The notes under the pieces: model-generated
Told to the model about the DNA's origin: nothing
Seen by the model: only the letters and a program-made list of their open reading frames with translations
Databases searched by the model: none
NCBI GenBank assembly: GCA_046328715.1
Contig: JAXLWB010000008.1
Coordinates: forward strand, 124,001-188,000
Origin: JAXLWB01 sp046328715
GTDB lineage: Bacteria; Chloroflexota; Anaerolineae; Caldilineales; Caldilineaceae
Length of the DNA: 64,000 bases
Reading direction: 5' to 3'
Made by a program: the position numbers and the translations under genes
Shown: piece by piece, positions 35,735 to 43,997 of the stretch
Position numbering within the stretch: the stretch's first letter is position 1
Layout: the number at the start of each line of letters is the position of its first letter

Positions 35735-36360
35735 AATTTTTCCGATTTGTTACCATAGGTACGATAGGGCGTAGAGCAGTCCAAATTGGCTTGGCCTTGC
35801 TTCTGATCCTGACGATAGCTGCCTGTCGCAAAGAACATGAATTTTACGGCATTGCTTACAATCCGCCTATTGCTGCTCCAGCATTGAATGGCATTCGCGA
35901 AAATGGCAGCACCTTTCATATCGAGGATGCCCAAGGGAAACTCACCCTACTCTACTTTGGCTATACGCAGTGTCCGGATGTCTGCCCTTTGACGATGGCG
36001 CAGATCGCTTCCATCTATCGCGACATGGGTGATGATGCGCAGAACATGCGTGTCATCTTTGTTTCAACCGACCCCGAACGAGATACGCCAGCCCAATTGA
36101 CTGATTATTTGAGCCGATTTGATACCAGCTTTTGGGGCGTACAGATTCCCTTATCGGACTTGGCGGCGACGATGAAAGCCTATGGAGGCCTCGCCGAAAA
36201 GGATCCGCTGGCCAAAGGTAAGGCACCCGATCAATATACTGTCACGCATTCGGATTGGATCTATGCGATTGACAAAGAGGGAAATCTTCGTTTGCTCTTT
36301 TCCATGCAGTTACAGCCGCCTCAGATTAAGGAGGATCTGCAAGCGCTTTTGGCTGAGTAG
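35731..36360 (+). CDS. SCO1/SenC family copper chaperone lipoprotein
   Basis: A 209-residue membrane-attached thioredoxin-fold protein that delivers copper to, or reduces, the CuA site of cytochrome oxidase. The N-terminal hydrophobic segment ends in a lipobox ILTIAAC (Cys about 32). The core has LLYFGYTQCPDVCPLTMAQ with the copper-binding CxxxC, VSTDPERDTPAQL, and the third copper ligand in the VTHSDWIY segment. The GTG start at 35731 overlaps the preceding gene by 4 bases and is preceded by GGAGGAAGG, so translation is coupled. No oxidase subunit is in the window. Confidence 0.93.
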   Translation: MKFFRFVTIGTIGRRAVQIGLALLLILTIAACRKEHEFYGIAYNPPIAAPALNGIRENGSTFHIEDAQGKLTLLYFGYTQCPDVCPLTMAQIASIYRDMGDDAQNMRVIFVSTDPERDTPAQLTDYLSRFDTSFWGVQIPLSDLAATMKAYGGLAEKDPLAKGKAPDQYTVTHSDWIYAIDKEGNLRLLFSMQLQPPQIKEDLQALLAE

Positions 36361-36488
36361 ATGGTAAATACGGCAAAAAGCGTATACTGATATCGACCTG
36401 CTCATGATACAATGTTTTGCGTGCTGTTTGTAATGTAAATGTTAAGTTTGTAACCACACGCTTGTGTACGATTTAATAAGGGTTTTCC

Positions 36489-37913
36489 GTGTCAAAGTTG
36501 CCATTTTCGACTGCTTCTCAAAAGCGATCTTTGCATTCACTGGGTCTCCGGCTCAGAGGAGCTTTTCTTACTCTCCTATCAATTACTCAACCGATATCGG
36601 TTCCGCAGCTTTTGAGATCCGTGCTTGTCTTGGTGGCGTTGACCGTCACGATCCTTTCGGTTTGGCCTGTCTCAGCCGCAGTCGAATTGAATTACTTCAG
36701 CGTCGTCCCATCGTCGAGTGCCGTGCTGATTGAGTGGAACACAGCCAAGGAATACAATTTGATTGCCTTTCAGGTATTATGCAAGAAGGCCAGCGAATTG
36801 GACACCGCCTATCATCCGATTGTCACCAAAAGTGCTAAAGGCAGCCCCACCGAGGGCATGAGCTACGACCATTTGGTGACAAGTGGGTTAACACCAGGGG
36901 TTCCCTACTGTTTCCGCCTGCGTGAGATCACCAAAAATGGCGAACCTGGCCAAATTTTTGATCGCTGCGGCTACGGCCTCAGCATTACCCCAACGCCTAC
37001 CCTAGAGGGCCGCTTCCTGGCAGAAACAGCGACTGCCGACGTTTTCGCCCGAGCGACCGAGGCAGCAGCGGCACTAGTGCAACCGACGATTGACCCTTTG
37101 ATTTTAACGTTGACACCCCAGCCACCGATCAGCCTGTTGGGGACACCTGTATATGTAGCTACCCAACAAGCAATTTTCGCCCAACAGACACTTCAGGCAA
37201 TTGCAGTTGCCACCGTTCAGCAGCAGATCTTCGAGGCCACCGCCACCGTTCAACAACAGTCCATCGATGGCACAGCAACGGCAAGCGCCTTGGGCATTCC
37301 CGCTACCCAGACCGCCATTGCACTGACACCGACCTTTGATCCCAACGCCCCCACACTGGATCCCAATGCGCCTACACCGACTGTGGTTCAGTCGGGAGCC
37401 GAGAATGGTACGCCGCAGGCGATGCTTCCCAACGGCACCGATATCAATGCTGCATCCGCCTCCCAGCAACCAGTTGACAATACCAATCTCTCGCCAGAAT
37501 TGGCTGCTCAACAGACGGCACAAGCCGAACAAATTCTCGCTGCACAAGCAACGCAGACCATGATGGCGATGTTGGCCACACCTGCACAACAGACTGAGTC
37601 TCCCTTACCCACACCCCCTGTCCAGGATGGTGGCGCAAATGCAGGAGCGCCAACCTATCCATATGAGGTGGTCACTGCGGCCCCAACACCAATTCCCCCA
37701 ACAGTTCCAGCTACCCTGACACCTTTGCCCACGAGCGTTCCTACCGTTGCGGCACAGGTAAATGACGTTCTCGTAGCAAGCCCACAAAACATCATGATTG
37801 GCATGCTCGCCGTCGTCTTTATTGGCGCATCCGGGATTGGCGTTTTGGGAATGCTTTCTGGTGTCCTTTATTTACGCTCTCGTTCACGACGACGCAGTCG
37901 CTATGACTACTAA
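36489..37913 (+). CDS. Exported FnIII-like protein with Thr/Pro/Gln linker and C-terminal membrane helix
   Basis: A 474-residue surface protein. A hydrophobic segment at about residues 42-64 acts as signal or anchor, then one fibronectin-III-like domain (ELNYFSVVPSSSAVLIEWNT, SGLTPGVPYCFRLREI, residues 65-165). A long Thr/Pro/Ala/Gln-rich low-complexity stretch (165-425) follows, and a C-terminal transmembrane helix (MIGMLAVVFIGASGIGVLG) with a basic end (LRSRSRRRSRYDY). The layout suggests a protein tethered at its C-terminus with its FnIII head outside. The start is GTG 36489 with a weak ribosome-binding site. Its end overlaps thpR by 11 bases. I do not recognise a specific family. Confidence 0.72.
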   Translation: MSKLPFSTASQKRSLHSLGLRLRGAFLTLLSITQPISVPQLLRSVLVLVALTVTILSVWPVSAAVELNYFSVVPSSSAVLIEWNTAKEYNLIAFQVLCKKASELDTAYHPIVTKSAKGSPTEGMSYDHLVTSGLTPGVPYCFRLREITKNGEPGQIFDRCGYGLSITPTPTLEGRFLAETATADVFARATEAAAALVQPTIDPLILTLTPQPPISLLGTPVYVATQQAIFAQQTLQAIAVATVQQQIFEATATVQQQSIDGTATASALGIPATQTAIALTPTFDPNAPTLDPNAPTPTVVQSGAENGTPQAMLPNGTDINAASASQQPVDNTNLSPELAAQQTAQAEQILAAQATQTMMAMLATPAQQTESPLPTPPVQDGGANAGAPTYPYEVVTAAPTPIPPTVPATLTPLPTSVPTVAAQVNDVLVASPQNIMIGMLAVVFIGASGIGVLGMLSGVLYLRSRSRRRSRYDY

Positions 37914-38550
37914 GCGCACCTTTATTGCAATCGAATTTCCCAATGAAGTCATTCGCTCATTGCAGCGATATTGTCAAACCCTGCGCACCGATCTAGAGCG
38001 TCAGCAACTCGATCGCGTGTTGCGTTTTGTTAGCCCACGCAACATCCATCTTACCTTGCGCTTTCTTGGTGACACCACACCCGAGCAGGTTGATGCCATC
38101 ACTGCGGAATTGACCAAACTTACCTCAGCGCAACCTGTCTTTGAGCTCACCTTGCGTGGCTTGGGTTGTTTTCCCAGCAAACATCAGCCAAACTTGCTGT
38201 GGACGGATGTGCAATGTCCTTCGAATCAGTTAAACCGCCTGCAACAACCGATTGAAGCCATCGCTCGCGCCGCTGGTTTTGCGGCTGAAACCAAAGCCTT
38301 CAAGCCCCATATCACAGTAGCACGCGTGGAACGCAGTGCATCCTCTGCCGAAGTTCGTCGCCTCGGTTCGTGGCTCGACCAGATGCTAGGCTCCAAAGCA
38401 GTCAATGAGTGGTCGGCCAGCTTCCAAGCCCAGGAAATCAGCTTTATTGAAAGCAGTCTCCAGCCGGGGGGATCGCAGTATAATTCGCTGGGGAAGTTTT
38501 CGCTGCTCGGCAAGCGGAGTGGCGGACAGAGTGACAAGGTGACAAGGTGA
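37903..38550 (+). CDS. thpR: RNA 2',3'-cyclic phosphodiesterase
   Basis: A 215-residue 2H phosphoesterase (LigT/ThpR) that opens 2',3'-cyclic RNA ends. Both HxTx motifs are present: NIHLTLRFLG near residue 47 and PHITVARV near 131. The family start RTFIAIEFPNEV is intact. I chose ATG 37903, which overlaps the preceding gene by 11 bases. The last codons (GGQSDKVTR) are encoded by an STRR-like GTGACAAG repeat, so the original C-terminus may have been replaced. Confidence 0.92.
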   Translation: MTTKRTFIAIEFPNEVIRSLQRYCQTLRTDLERQQLDRVLRFVSPRNIHLTLRFLGDTTPEQVDAITAELTKLTSAQPVFELTLRGLGCFPSKHQPNLLWTDVQCPSNQLNRLQQPIEAIARAAGFAAETKAFKPHITVARVERSASSAEVRRLGSWLDQMLGSKAVNEWSASFQAQEISFIESSLQPGGSQYNSLGKFSLLGKRSGGQSDKVTR

Positions 38551-38554
38551 CAAC
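38530..38554. repeat. Short GTGACAAG tandem repeat at the thpR 3' end
   Basis: Three copies of an 8-bp word overlap the last codons and stop of thpR and lead straight into the 26-bp hairpin. It belongs to the same kind of short tandem word as the other STRR-like loci. Confidence 0.65.
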
Positions 38555-38614
38555 TTCAGAGCCGTTAGCGTCAGCGTACGAAGCTATCCGTACGCTGACG
38601 CTAACGGCTCTGAA
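38555..38614. terminator. Perfect 26-bp inverted repeat between convergent genes
   Basis: Arms 38555-38580 and 38589-38614 are exact reverse complements around an 8-base loop, the most stable hairpin in the window. It lies between convergent thpR and purH and is well placed as a bidirectional terminator, although no T-run follows either arm. Confidence 0.7.
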
Positions 38615-38626
38615 ATCTGCTATCCA

Positions 38627-40222
38627 TTAATGTTTGAAATGTCGCGCCCCAGTAAAGACCATCACCAACCCCAGCCGATCTACTGCCTCAATCACGTCGG
38701 CGTCACGGACGCTGCCGCCGGGTTGTGCTACCGCTACGATGCCATGCTGTGCGGCAGCTTCAATGCCATCGGCAAAGGGGAAGAAGGCGTCCGAAGCCAT
38801 CACCGCTCCTTTGGCACGATCACCGGCTTTGTGGCCAGCCATCATCACTGAATCGACACGGCTCATCTGACCAGCACCCACGCCCACCGTTGCCTGATCC
38901 TTGACATAGACAATGGCATTGCTCTTGACGTGGCGCGCGGTACGCCAGGCGAAGGCGAGATCGGCGAGTTGTTCGCTGCTCGGTTGGCGCTGGCTGACCA
39001 CCTTCCAGGTCGTCGGGTCCATGTCTTCTTGGCTGTTGTCGATCTCTTGGACCAAAACACCGCCTACGATGGTGCGCAGGGTTAGTGGACGTAGACCAGC
39101 GACTCCCGTGGCCCGTAGCACGCGCAGGTTCTTCTTGGCAAAGAGTTGCTTCAAGGCATCCTCGTCAAATTCAGGGGCAACCACCACTTCGACAAAGAGA
39201 TCGCCCAGTTTGCGTGCCATTGCGAGATCAAAGGTGCGGTTAACCGCAATAATCCCACCAAAGGCGCTGACGGGATCGCAGGCGAAGGCTTTATCGTAGG
39301 CCGCGGTCAGATCATCAGCGCTCGCCAGTCCACAGGGATTGCCATGTTTGATAATGGCAACCGTCGGATTGGGAAAGTCCTGCGCTGCGCCCCAAGCACC
39401 ATCCAGATCCAGCCAGTTGTTATAACTCATCTCTTTGCCGTGCAACACCTCAAAGGCGGGCGGTTGGCCCAGGTAGCCATACAGTCCGCCCTGCTGATGA
39501 GGATTTTCGCCGTAGCGGTTGCGCTGAACCAGAACCAGGTCAGCTTGAAGGCGATCGGGCAGTTGGGCAATGGGAAAAGTGAGAGACTGAAGCGTGGCGA
39601 TTGGCGACTGCTGATTGTTTACTGGCAAGGTCGCCGCCTCGCCAAGCTGCGATCCCAGATAGGCTGAGATAGCGCTGTCGTATTCAGCGGTGTGGCGGAA
39701 AGCCTTGAGCGCAAGTTGCCGTCGCTGATCGATCGTGGCGCCGCCCGTTTCAAAGAAAGCTGCGACCTGCTCGTAATCCTGCGGATCACAGACCACGGTG
39801 ACTGATTCATGATTTTTGGCCGCTGCCCGCAGCAACGCTACGCCACCGATGTCGATCTCTTCGATTGCAGTCGCCATCGTCACATTGGGTTGAGCAACTG
39901 TTTTTTGAAAGGGGTAGAGGTTGACGACCACCAAGTCGATCGGTGCAATCTTATGGGCCTTGAGTTCCTCAAGATGATGTTCCACTCGGCGTGCCAAAAT
40001 ACCACCGTGAATGGCAGGGTGCAACGTTTTGACACGGCCACCGAGGATTTCAGGGAAGCCGGTTACATCTTCTACCGCCATGACAGGAATCCCAGCATCG
40101 GCAATCGCACGCGCAGTGCCGCCACTGGCAATCAACTGTCCGCCAGCCTGACGCAAACGACGCGCAAAGTCAATCAACCCACTCTTGTCTGAGACAGAAA
40201 GTAATGCACGAAAGGTAGACAT
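38627..40222 (-). CDS. purH: Bifunctional AICAR transformylase / IMP cyclohydrolase
   Basis: A 531-residue enzyme for the last two steps of IMP synthesis. The N-terminal cyclohydrolase shows RALLSVSDKSGLIDFARRL, ASGGTARAIADAGIPV and GGRVKTLHPAIHGGIL; the transformylase shows RYGENPHQQGGLYG, IIKHGNPCGLA and the catalytic KSNAIVYVKDQATVGVGAGQMSR. ATG 40222 has GGAGGAG 7 bases upstream. Residues about 201-218 (NNQQSPIATLQSLT) between the two domains are encoded by short heptad-like repeats (39570-39622) and look like an in-frame insertion in the linker. Confidence 0.96.
   Translation of the reverse strand: MSTFRALLSVSDKSGLIDFARRLRQAGGQLIASGGTARAIADAGIPVMAVEDVTGFPEILGGRVKTLHPAIHGGILARRVEHHLEELKAHKIAPIDLVVVNLYPFQKTVAQPNVTMATAIEEIDIGGVALLRAAAKNHESVTVVCDPQDYEQVAAFFETGGATIDQRRQLALKAFRHTAEYDSAISAYLGSQLGEAATLPVNNQQSPIATLQSLTFPIAQLPDRLQADLVLVQRNRYGENPHQQGGLYGYLGQPPAFEVLHGKEMSYNNWLDLDGAWGAAQDFPNPTVAIIKHGNPCGLASADDLTAAYDKAFACDPVSAFGGIIAVNRTFDLAMARKLGDLFVEVVVAPEFDEDALKQLFAKKNLRVLRATGVAGLRPLTLRTIVGGVLVQEIDNSQEDMDPTTWKVVSQRQPSSEQLADLAFAWRTARHVKSNAIVYVKDQATVGVGAGQMSRVDSVMMAGHKAGDRAKGAVMASDAFFPFADGIEAAAQHGIVAVAQPGGSVRDADVIEAVDRLGLVMVFTGARHFKH
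39570..39622. repeat. STRR-like repeat inside purH
   Basis: Heptads TGGCGAT, TGGCGAC, TGCTGAT at 39595-39615 follow a less regular portion. On the coding strand they read as residues rich in Gln/Ser/Pro between the two PurH domains, where related proteins are shorter. Confidence 0.5.
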
Positions 40223-40707
40223 AGATTCGCTCCTCCACAGGTAACTCTGCCTGGAAACAGTGATTTCAGCGTAAAGATCCGCTGGGAAACCCTTGTGCTT
40301 CATGATAGCTACAGCTTAACATCCAGGCAACGCTTGAAAATAAAAAAGCAGCCGAACCGAAGTCCGGCTGCTCAGCCCAGGCGTACGACTGTCAGCAATT
40401 CACCCCTGCTCTCCCTCGTGGTTTCTTCCACAAATGTACAGATCGCCAGTTGAGCAGAGAGTTTATATTCCGCATGGACCCAGAGAGTCATCCCACTTCT
40501 GCGAACAAATCCTGGGTACACATATACGGCATAGAATGGTTGCAGTATAAAAAAGAGCCGTGCAAAAGTCAAAGAAGGAAAGAAGCAATCTCTATTGCTG
40601 ATAGCACTTGTTATTATAGATGTCATGAGTTTCGGTTGTATTGGCCGAAATTCATGACAGTGTATCAAACTAAGTCTTCGCGGCTATGCCTCTTTGCCTA
40701 ATAAGAG
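40223..40707 (-). other. purH-ctpA intergenic region with possible small transcript
   Basis: About 485 bases. On the minus strand a TATAAT lies at 40613-40618 and a good hairpin terminator ends near 40337, well before purH, so a separate RNA of about 265 nt is possible. It contains an open frame of 39 codons beginning MTLWVHAEYKLS whose TGA immediately precedes the terminator stem. The -35 region is poor and I do not recognise the RNA or peptide. A 15-bp hairpin at 40621-40659, sharing the word TCATGA...TTTCGG with the MITE-like elements, lies just upstream. Confidence 0.4.
40337..40372 (-). terminator. Rho-independent terminator upstream of purH
   Basis: On the minus strand the stem AGCAGCCG/CGGCTGCT closes a 10-base loop and is followed by a T6 run and further AT-rich sequence. 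This is the most canonical intrinsic terminator in the window. It ends whatever transcript comes from the 40.4-40.7 kb side, ctpA or the possible small RNA. Confidence 0.8.
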
Positions 40708-41991
40708 TTACTTGGTCGCCTTACCGATGCCAGAATTCAACACCTGCAACTTAAGCAAGGTCAGCGCCGAGTTAAACTGCCGATCCTGCGATTGCTTTAG
40801 CTCCTGTGGGGTATCCTCCTCCAGCGCATATGCATCCACCAGACGGACTGAAGTCTCCTGAGTGATGACGACATCCGGTGTAACACCTTGATCCTTGAGC
40901 AACTTCAGCTTGGGGGTTAACCAGTTTGTTACGCCGATGCGCACCATCGAGCCATCGCTGAGTGTAAAGGAATTCAGAATCGTGCCTGTTCCGGCCGTGG
41001 TCTCGCCGACAAGCTTAGCGCGACCATTCTCCTGCAAGGCCCCAGCCACAATCTCGGCCGCACTAGCCGAAGATTTGTTAACCAGGACGATCACGGGAAT
41101 GTCACGCGCCTTACCATCACCAAATGCTTTCATCGAGGTAGTCGTGCCCTTTGCATCGCGCTGATGCAAGATGATCTTACCCGATTCGAGGAATTGGCTC
41201 CCTACCTGCAAGGCGCTGTTAAGATAGCCACCCGGATTGTTGCGCAAGTCTAGCATGATGCCGCGAATCGGCGTGCCGGAGCCGCTTTCATCTTGGATGG
41301 TCTGTAATGCCTTGTCCAACTCATCCGCAGTATCGTCAGCAAACTGGGTAATTTGCACGTAGGCCAGTTCTGAATTAGGAATTCGATGCCAGAGCACGCT
41401 ATCGATAAGAATACGCTCACGCTTTACGGCAATCTCGACCGGTTTGGAACTATCTGGATGCAAAATAGTCAATTTCACTTCGCTGCCAGCTGGTCCACGA
41501 ATCTTGGCAATGACGCTGGACTCTTCCAGACCTTCGATTGATTCCCCGTTGACAGCAATCACTACATCACCTGGCACCAACCCTGCCTTCTCGGCAGGCG
41601 ACCCATGCATAGGTTGCGTAATTGTAAACTTCCCATCCTGATTGGCAACGTAGGCTCCGATTCCCTCAAATTCACCTTCCAGGGATTCAGCTTGTTGTTT
41701 GGCTTCTTCTGGCGAGAAAAACACAGTATGATTTTTGTCGCCAAGCGCTTCTAACATGCCACGAATGGCCCCATAGGTCATTGCGGTATAATCAACTTTG
41801 TCGCGATCTACGAAATACTCGACGACAAGGTCCCAGGCTTCCCAGAAAACTCCAAATTGGGTAGGTTGATCTTCAGCATAGGCGGTCCGAACCTGAAAGC
41901 CCGTAATATTTCCCACGACAAAAGCCAGCACAATTGCTGAAACCATCAGCAAACTGCGCACTTTTTTGATACTACTTTCCCGTTTTTGCAT
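40708..41991 (-). CDS. S41-family C-terminal processing peptidase-like protein
   Basis: A 427-residue exported CtpA/Prc-like protein. A membrane helix (about residues 13-30) is followed by the family N-terminal region, a PDZ domain (GIGAYVANQDGKFTITQP, AGLVPGDVVIAVNGESIEG, residues 110-195) and the S41 core (LDLRNNPGGYLNSALQVGSQFL). The nucleophile segment NKSSASAAEIVAGALQENGRA with Ser310 is intact, but the GKG in which the general-base Lys normally sits reads GETTAGTGTI, with Thr335 in place of Lys. It may use another base or have lost activity. Normally such enzymes trim envelope proteins. It stands alone, divergent from the response regulator. Confidence 0.88.
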   Translation of the reverse strand: MQKRESSIKKVRSLLMVSAIVLAFVVGNITGFQVRTAYAEDQPTQFGVFWEAWDLVVEYFVDRDKVDYTAMTYGAIRGMLEALGDKNHTVFFSPEEAKQQAESLEGEFEGIGAYVANQDGKFTITQPMHGSPAEKAGLVPGDVVIAVNGESIEGLEESSVIAKIRGPAGSEVKLTILHPDSSKPVEIAVKRERILIDSVLWHRIPNSELAYVQITQFADDTADELDKALQTIQDESGSGTPIRGIMLDLRNNPGGYLNSALQVGSQFLESGKIILHQRDAKGTTTSMKAFGDGKARDIPVIVLVNKSSASAAEIVAGALQENGRAKLVGETTAGTGTILNSFTLSDGSMVRIGVTNWLTPKLKLLKDQGVTPDVVITQETSVRLVDAYALEEDTPQELKQSQDRQFNSALTLLKLQVLNSGIGKATK

Positions 41992-42239
41992 AATATTGGC
42001 CTAATGTGTTTGTGTAACTGACGTAAGTACTCCTTGAAAGCATACGATTTCCCTACCATTTTTAAATTCACAGGTTTTCTTAATGTAGTTTGTAATCTTT
42101 CCTATCTACAATAAAAAACAAGCATTTGTAAGTTGTTCGCAATCTATTCGACGAGATTACGAGTTATACTCGATAAAGCGTACAACAAATTGATTAACTA
42201 AGTATGGGACAACACTAAAAGTTCGATAAGGTAAATACT

Positions 42240-42998
42240 ATGGATGCAACATCAAACATTTCAGGAAGCAATGACTTTTCTTCGACAGAACCTAAGCGCA
42301 TTTTGGTTGTTGACGATGCCGCCGATACTCGCTTAATGCTTAATCTGCGGCTTCAGCGTGAAGGTTACATTGTATATGCCGCTGGCAGTGGTCCAGAGGC
42401 ATTGGAAATCGTCAAACAAGAGGGTTTACCCCATCTTGTGATTCTCGACATCATGATGCCGGGTATGGATGGCTTCGCTGTAGCCAACGAATTGCGCAAG
42501 ATCGGGGACGTCTCGATTATTTTCCTGTCGGCATTGTCGGACACCGAGACCAAAGTCGAAGGTCTGACCCGCTATGCCGAAGATTATATCACAAAGCCAT
42601 TTGCATTCACTGAGCTTTTAGCCCGCGTGCGTCGCGTTTTAGTACGTACCTCCACCGAACGTGCTGTAGATCCCGAATTGGTGATCGACGAAGGGCTGCG
42701 CATCAACTTTGCACAGCAATACGCTGTAGTGAACAATCAGCAGATCACGTTGACGCCAACAGAGAATCGCCTTCTCCATGTGTTATACAACAATCGAGGG
42801 CGTGTGCTGTCACCTGGATTCCTTTTGGCCAAGGCGTGGGACCCGCTGCGCAAAGGCACAGTCGAGTCGTTGTGGGTACACATCCGCCGCCTACGCAGCA
42901 AAATCGAGGCCGACCCGGACAATCCCAAGTATGTGATCACGGTGCGCAGCCAGGGTTACTGCTTGCCACAGCGCAATCAGATTGGCACCTATCAGTAG
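42240..42998 (+). CDS. OmpR/PhoB-family response regulator
   Basis: A 252-residue two-component transcription factor. The receiver has the acidic pair at residues 25-26 (VVDDAADT), the phospho-acceptor Asp70 in LVILDIMMPGMDGFA and the Lys in YITKPFAFTELLARVR. The winged-helix output follows (LTPTENRLLHVLYNNRGRVLSPGFLLAKAW, VHIRRLRSKIEADPDNPKYVITVRSQGYCL). No kinase gene is adjacent, so it is an orphan by position. The 248-base upstream gap, shared with divergent ctpA, should hold its promoter; AAGG precedes the ATG at 11 bases. Confidence 0.94.
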   Translation: MDATSNISGSNDFSSTEPKRILVVDDAADTRLMLNLRLQREGYIVYAAGSGPEALEIVKQEGLPHLVILDIMMPGMDGFAVANELRKIGDVSIIFLSALSDTETKVEGLTRYAEDYITKPFAFTELLARVRRVLVRTSTERAVDPELVIDEGLRINFAQQYAVVNNQQITLTPTENRLLHVLYNNRGRVLSPGFLLAKAWDPLRKGTVESLWVHIRRLRSKIEADPDNPKYVITVRSQGYCLPQRNQIGTYQ

Positions 42999-43051
42999 TC
43001 AATGCTGTCTTGCTCAGTTTAGAGCATTAACTTAAGAGCTGGTTTTCAACG

Positions 43052-43081
43052 TTGCCTGGGTATAAATTCCCAGGCAATTTT
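43052..43081 (+). terminator. Rho-independent terminator after response regulator
   Basis: TTGCCTGGG and CCCAGGCAA pair over 9 bp around an 8-base loop, followed by TTTT. It lies about 50 bases after the response-regulator stop, before rex. Confidence 0.85.
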
Positions 43082-43204
43082 GATCTTGGCACTTTTGATT
43101 GTGACTTTTTTTACAATTCTGATTGACGACTCACTTGACATTGTGCTAAGATTAGAACATCTGTAGTGTATCGTACGCTTGTGGTTGAGTAAATAAACGT
43201 TCTT

Positions 43205-43900
43205 ATGGAAGAATCAATCGTACCATTGGAGTCTCCATCCTCCTTAGAATTGCATTCTACAGAGAATGGCGTCGAAGAAATACCTGATATTGTCATTGGT
43301 CGCCTACCCGTATATTTGCGCACACTGAAGCTTCTGCTCAATCGCGGCAAAACGGTTACTTCGAGCCAGGAGCTTGGAGAATTACTCGGCATCAGTTCAG
43401 CCCAAATTCGCAAAGACCTGAGCCATTTTGGTGAATTCGGCAAGCAGGGAACGGGGTATAACATGCCCTTTCTCTGTCAAGAGCTAGAGAGAATTCTCAA
43501 AGTAGATTGTGTTTGGCCGGTTGCGTTGGTGGGTGCAGGCTACTTGGGCCACGCGCTCGCTAGCTACAATGGCTTTGAAAATCGAGGCTTTAAAATTGTC
43601 ACTGTCTTTGACAGTGATAAAGAAAAAGTTGGGGAAAAAGTTGGCAATGTAACGGTTGAACCGATGTCGGCCATTTCGCAGCGAGTCCAGGAATTTCGTT
43701 GCCAGATTGCGGTCATTGCGGTACCTGCCCACTCTGCCCAAGAAGTTGCCGATCTACTGATAAGCGCAGGGATCAAGAGCATTCTCTGTTATGCTCCGAT
43801 CACGTTAAACATACCTGAAGGGATTCGTGTTGAATATATCGACCCGATTATTCACTTTCAGCATATGACCTTTTATCTGGAAAAACATTGCGTGGAGTAG
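43205..43900 (+). CDS. rex: Redox-sensing transcriptional repressor Rex
   Basis: A 231-residue repressor that senses NADH/NAD+ and releases DNA when NADH is high. The N-terminal winged helix (RLPVYLRTLKLLL, SSAQIRKDLSHFGEFGKQGTGY) is followed by the Rossmann domain with GAGYLGHALASYNGF, and a domain-swap helix at the end (IDPIIHFQHMTFYLEKH). The N-terminus has about 25 extra acidic residues. No clear Rex box (TTGTGA...TCACAA) is seen upstream or elsewhere in the window. It probably controls respiratory or fermentative genes outside this window. Confidence 0.95.
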   Translation: MEESIVPLESPSSLELHSTENGVEEIPDIVIGRLPVYLRTLKLLLNRGKTVTSSQELGELLGISSAQIRKDLSHFGEFGKQGTGYNMPFLCQELERILKVDCVWPVALVGAGYLGHALASYNGFENRGFKIVTVFDSDKEKVGEKVGNVTVEPMSAISQRVQEFRCQIAVIAVPAHSAQEVADLLISAGIKSILCYAPITLNIPEGIRVEYIDPIIHFQHMTFYLEKHCVE

Positions 43901-43997
43901 CAGCAACGCCGCTTTAACTGGAAGCGCTTACACCGTTTCTCTCCTTGGGCCATCGTACTCCGCAGACACTTCTGACCAGATATCGCTTCCAATCACC

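Noticed and set aside
43100..43204. Rex operator upstream of rex
   Set aside because: TTGTGCTAAG and nearby words resemble half a Rex box only; no TTGTGAnnnnnnTCACAA-type palindrome is present.
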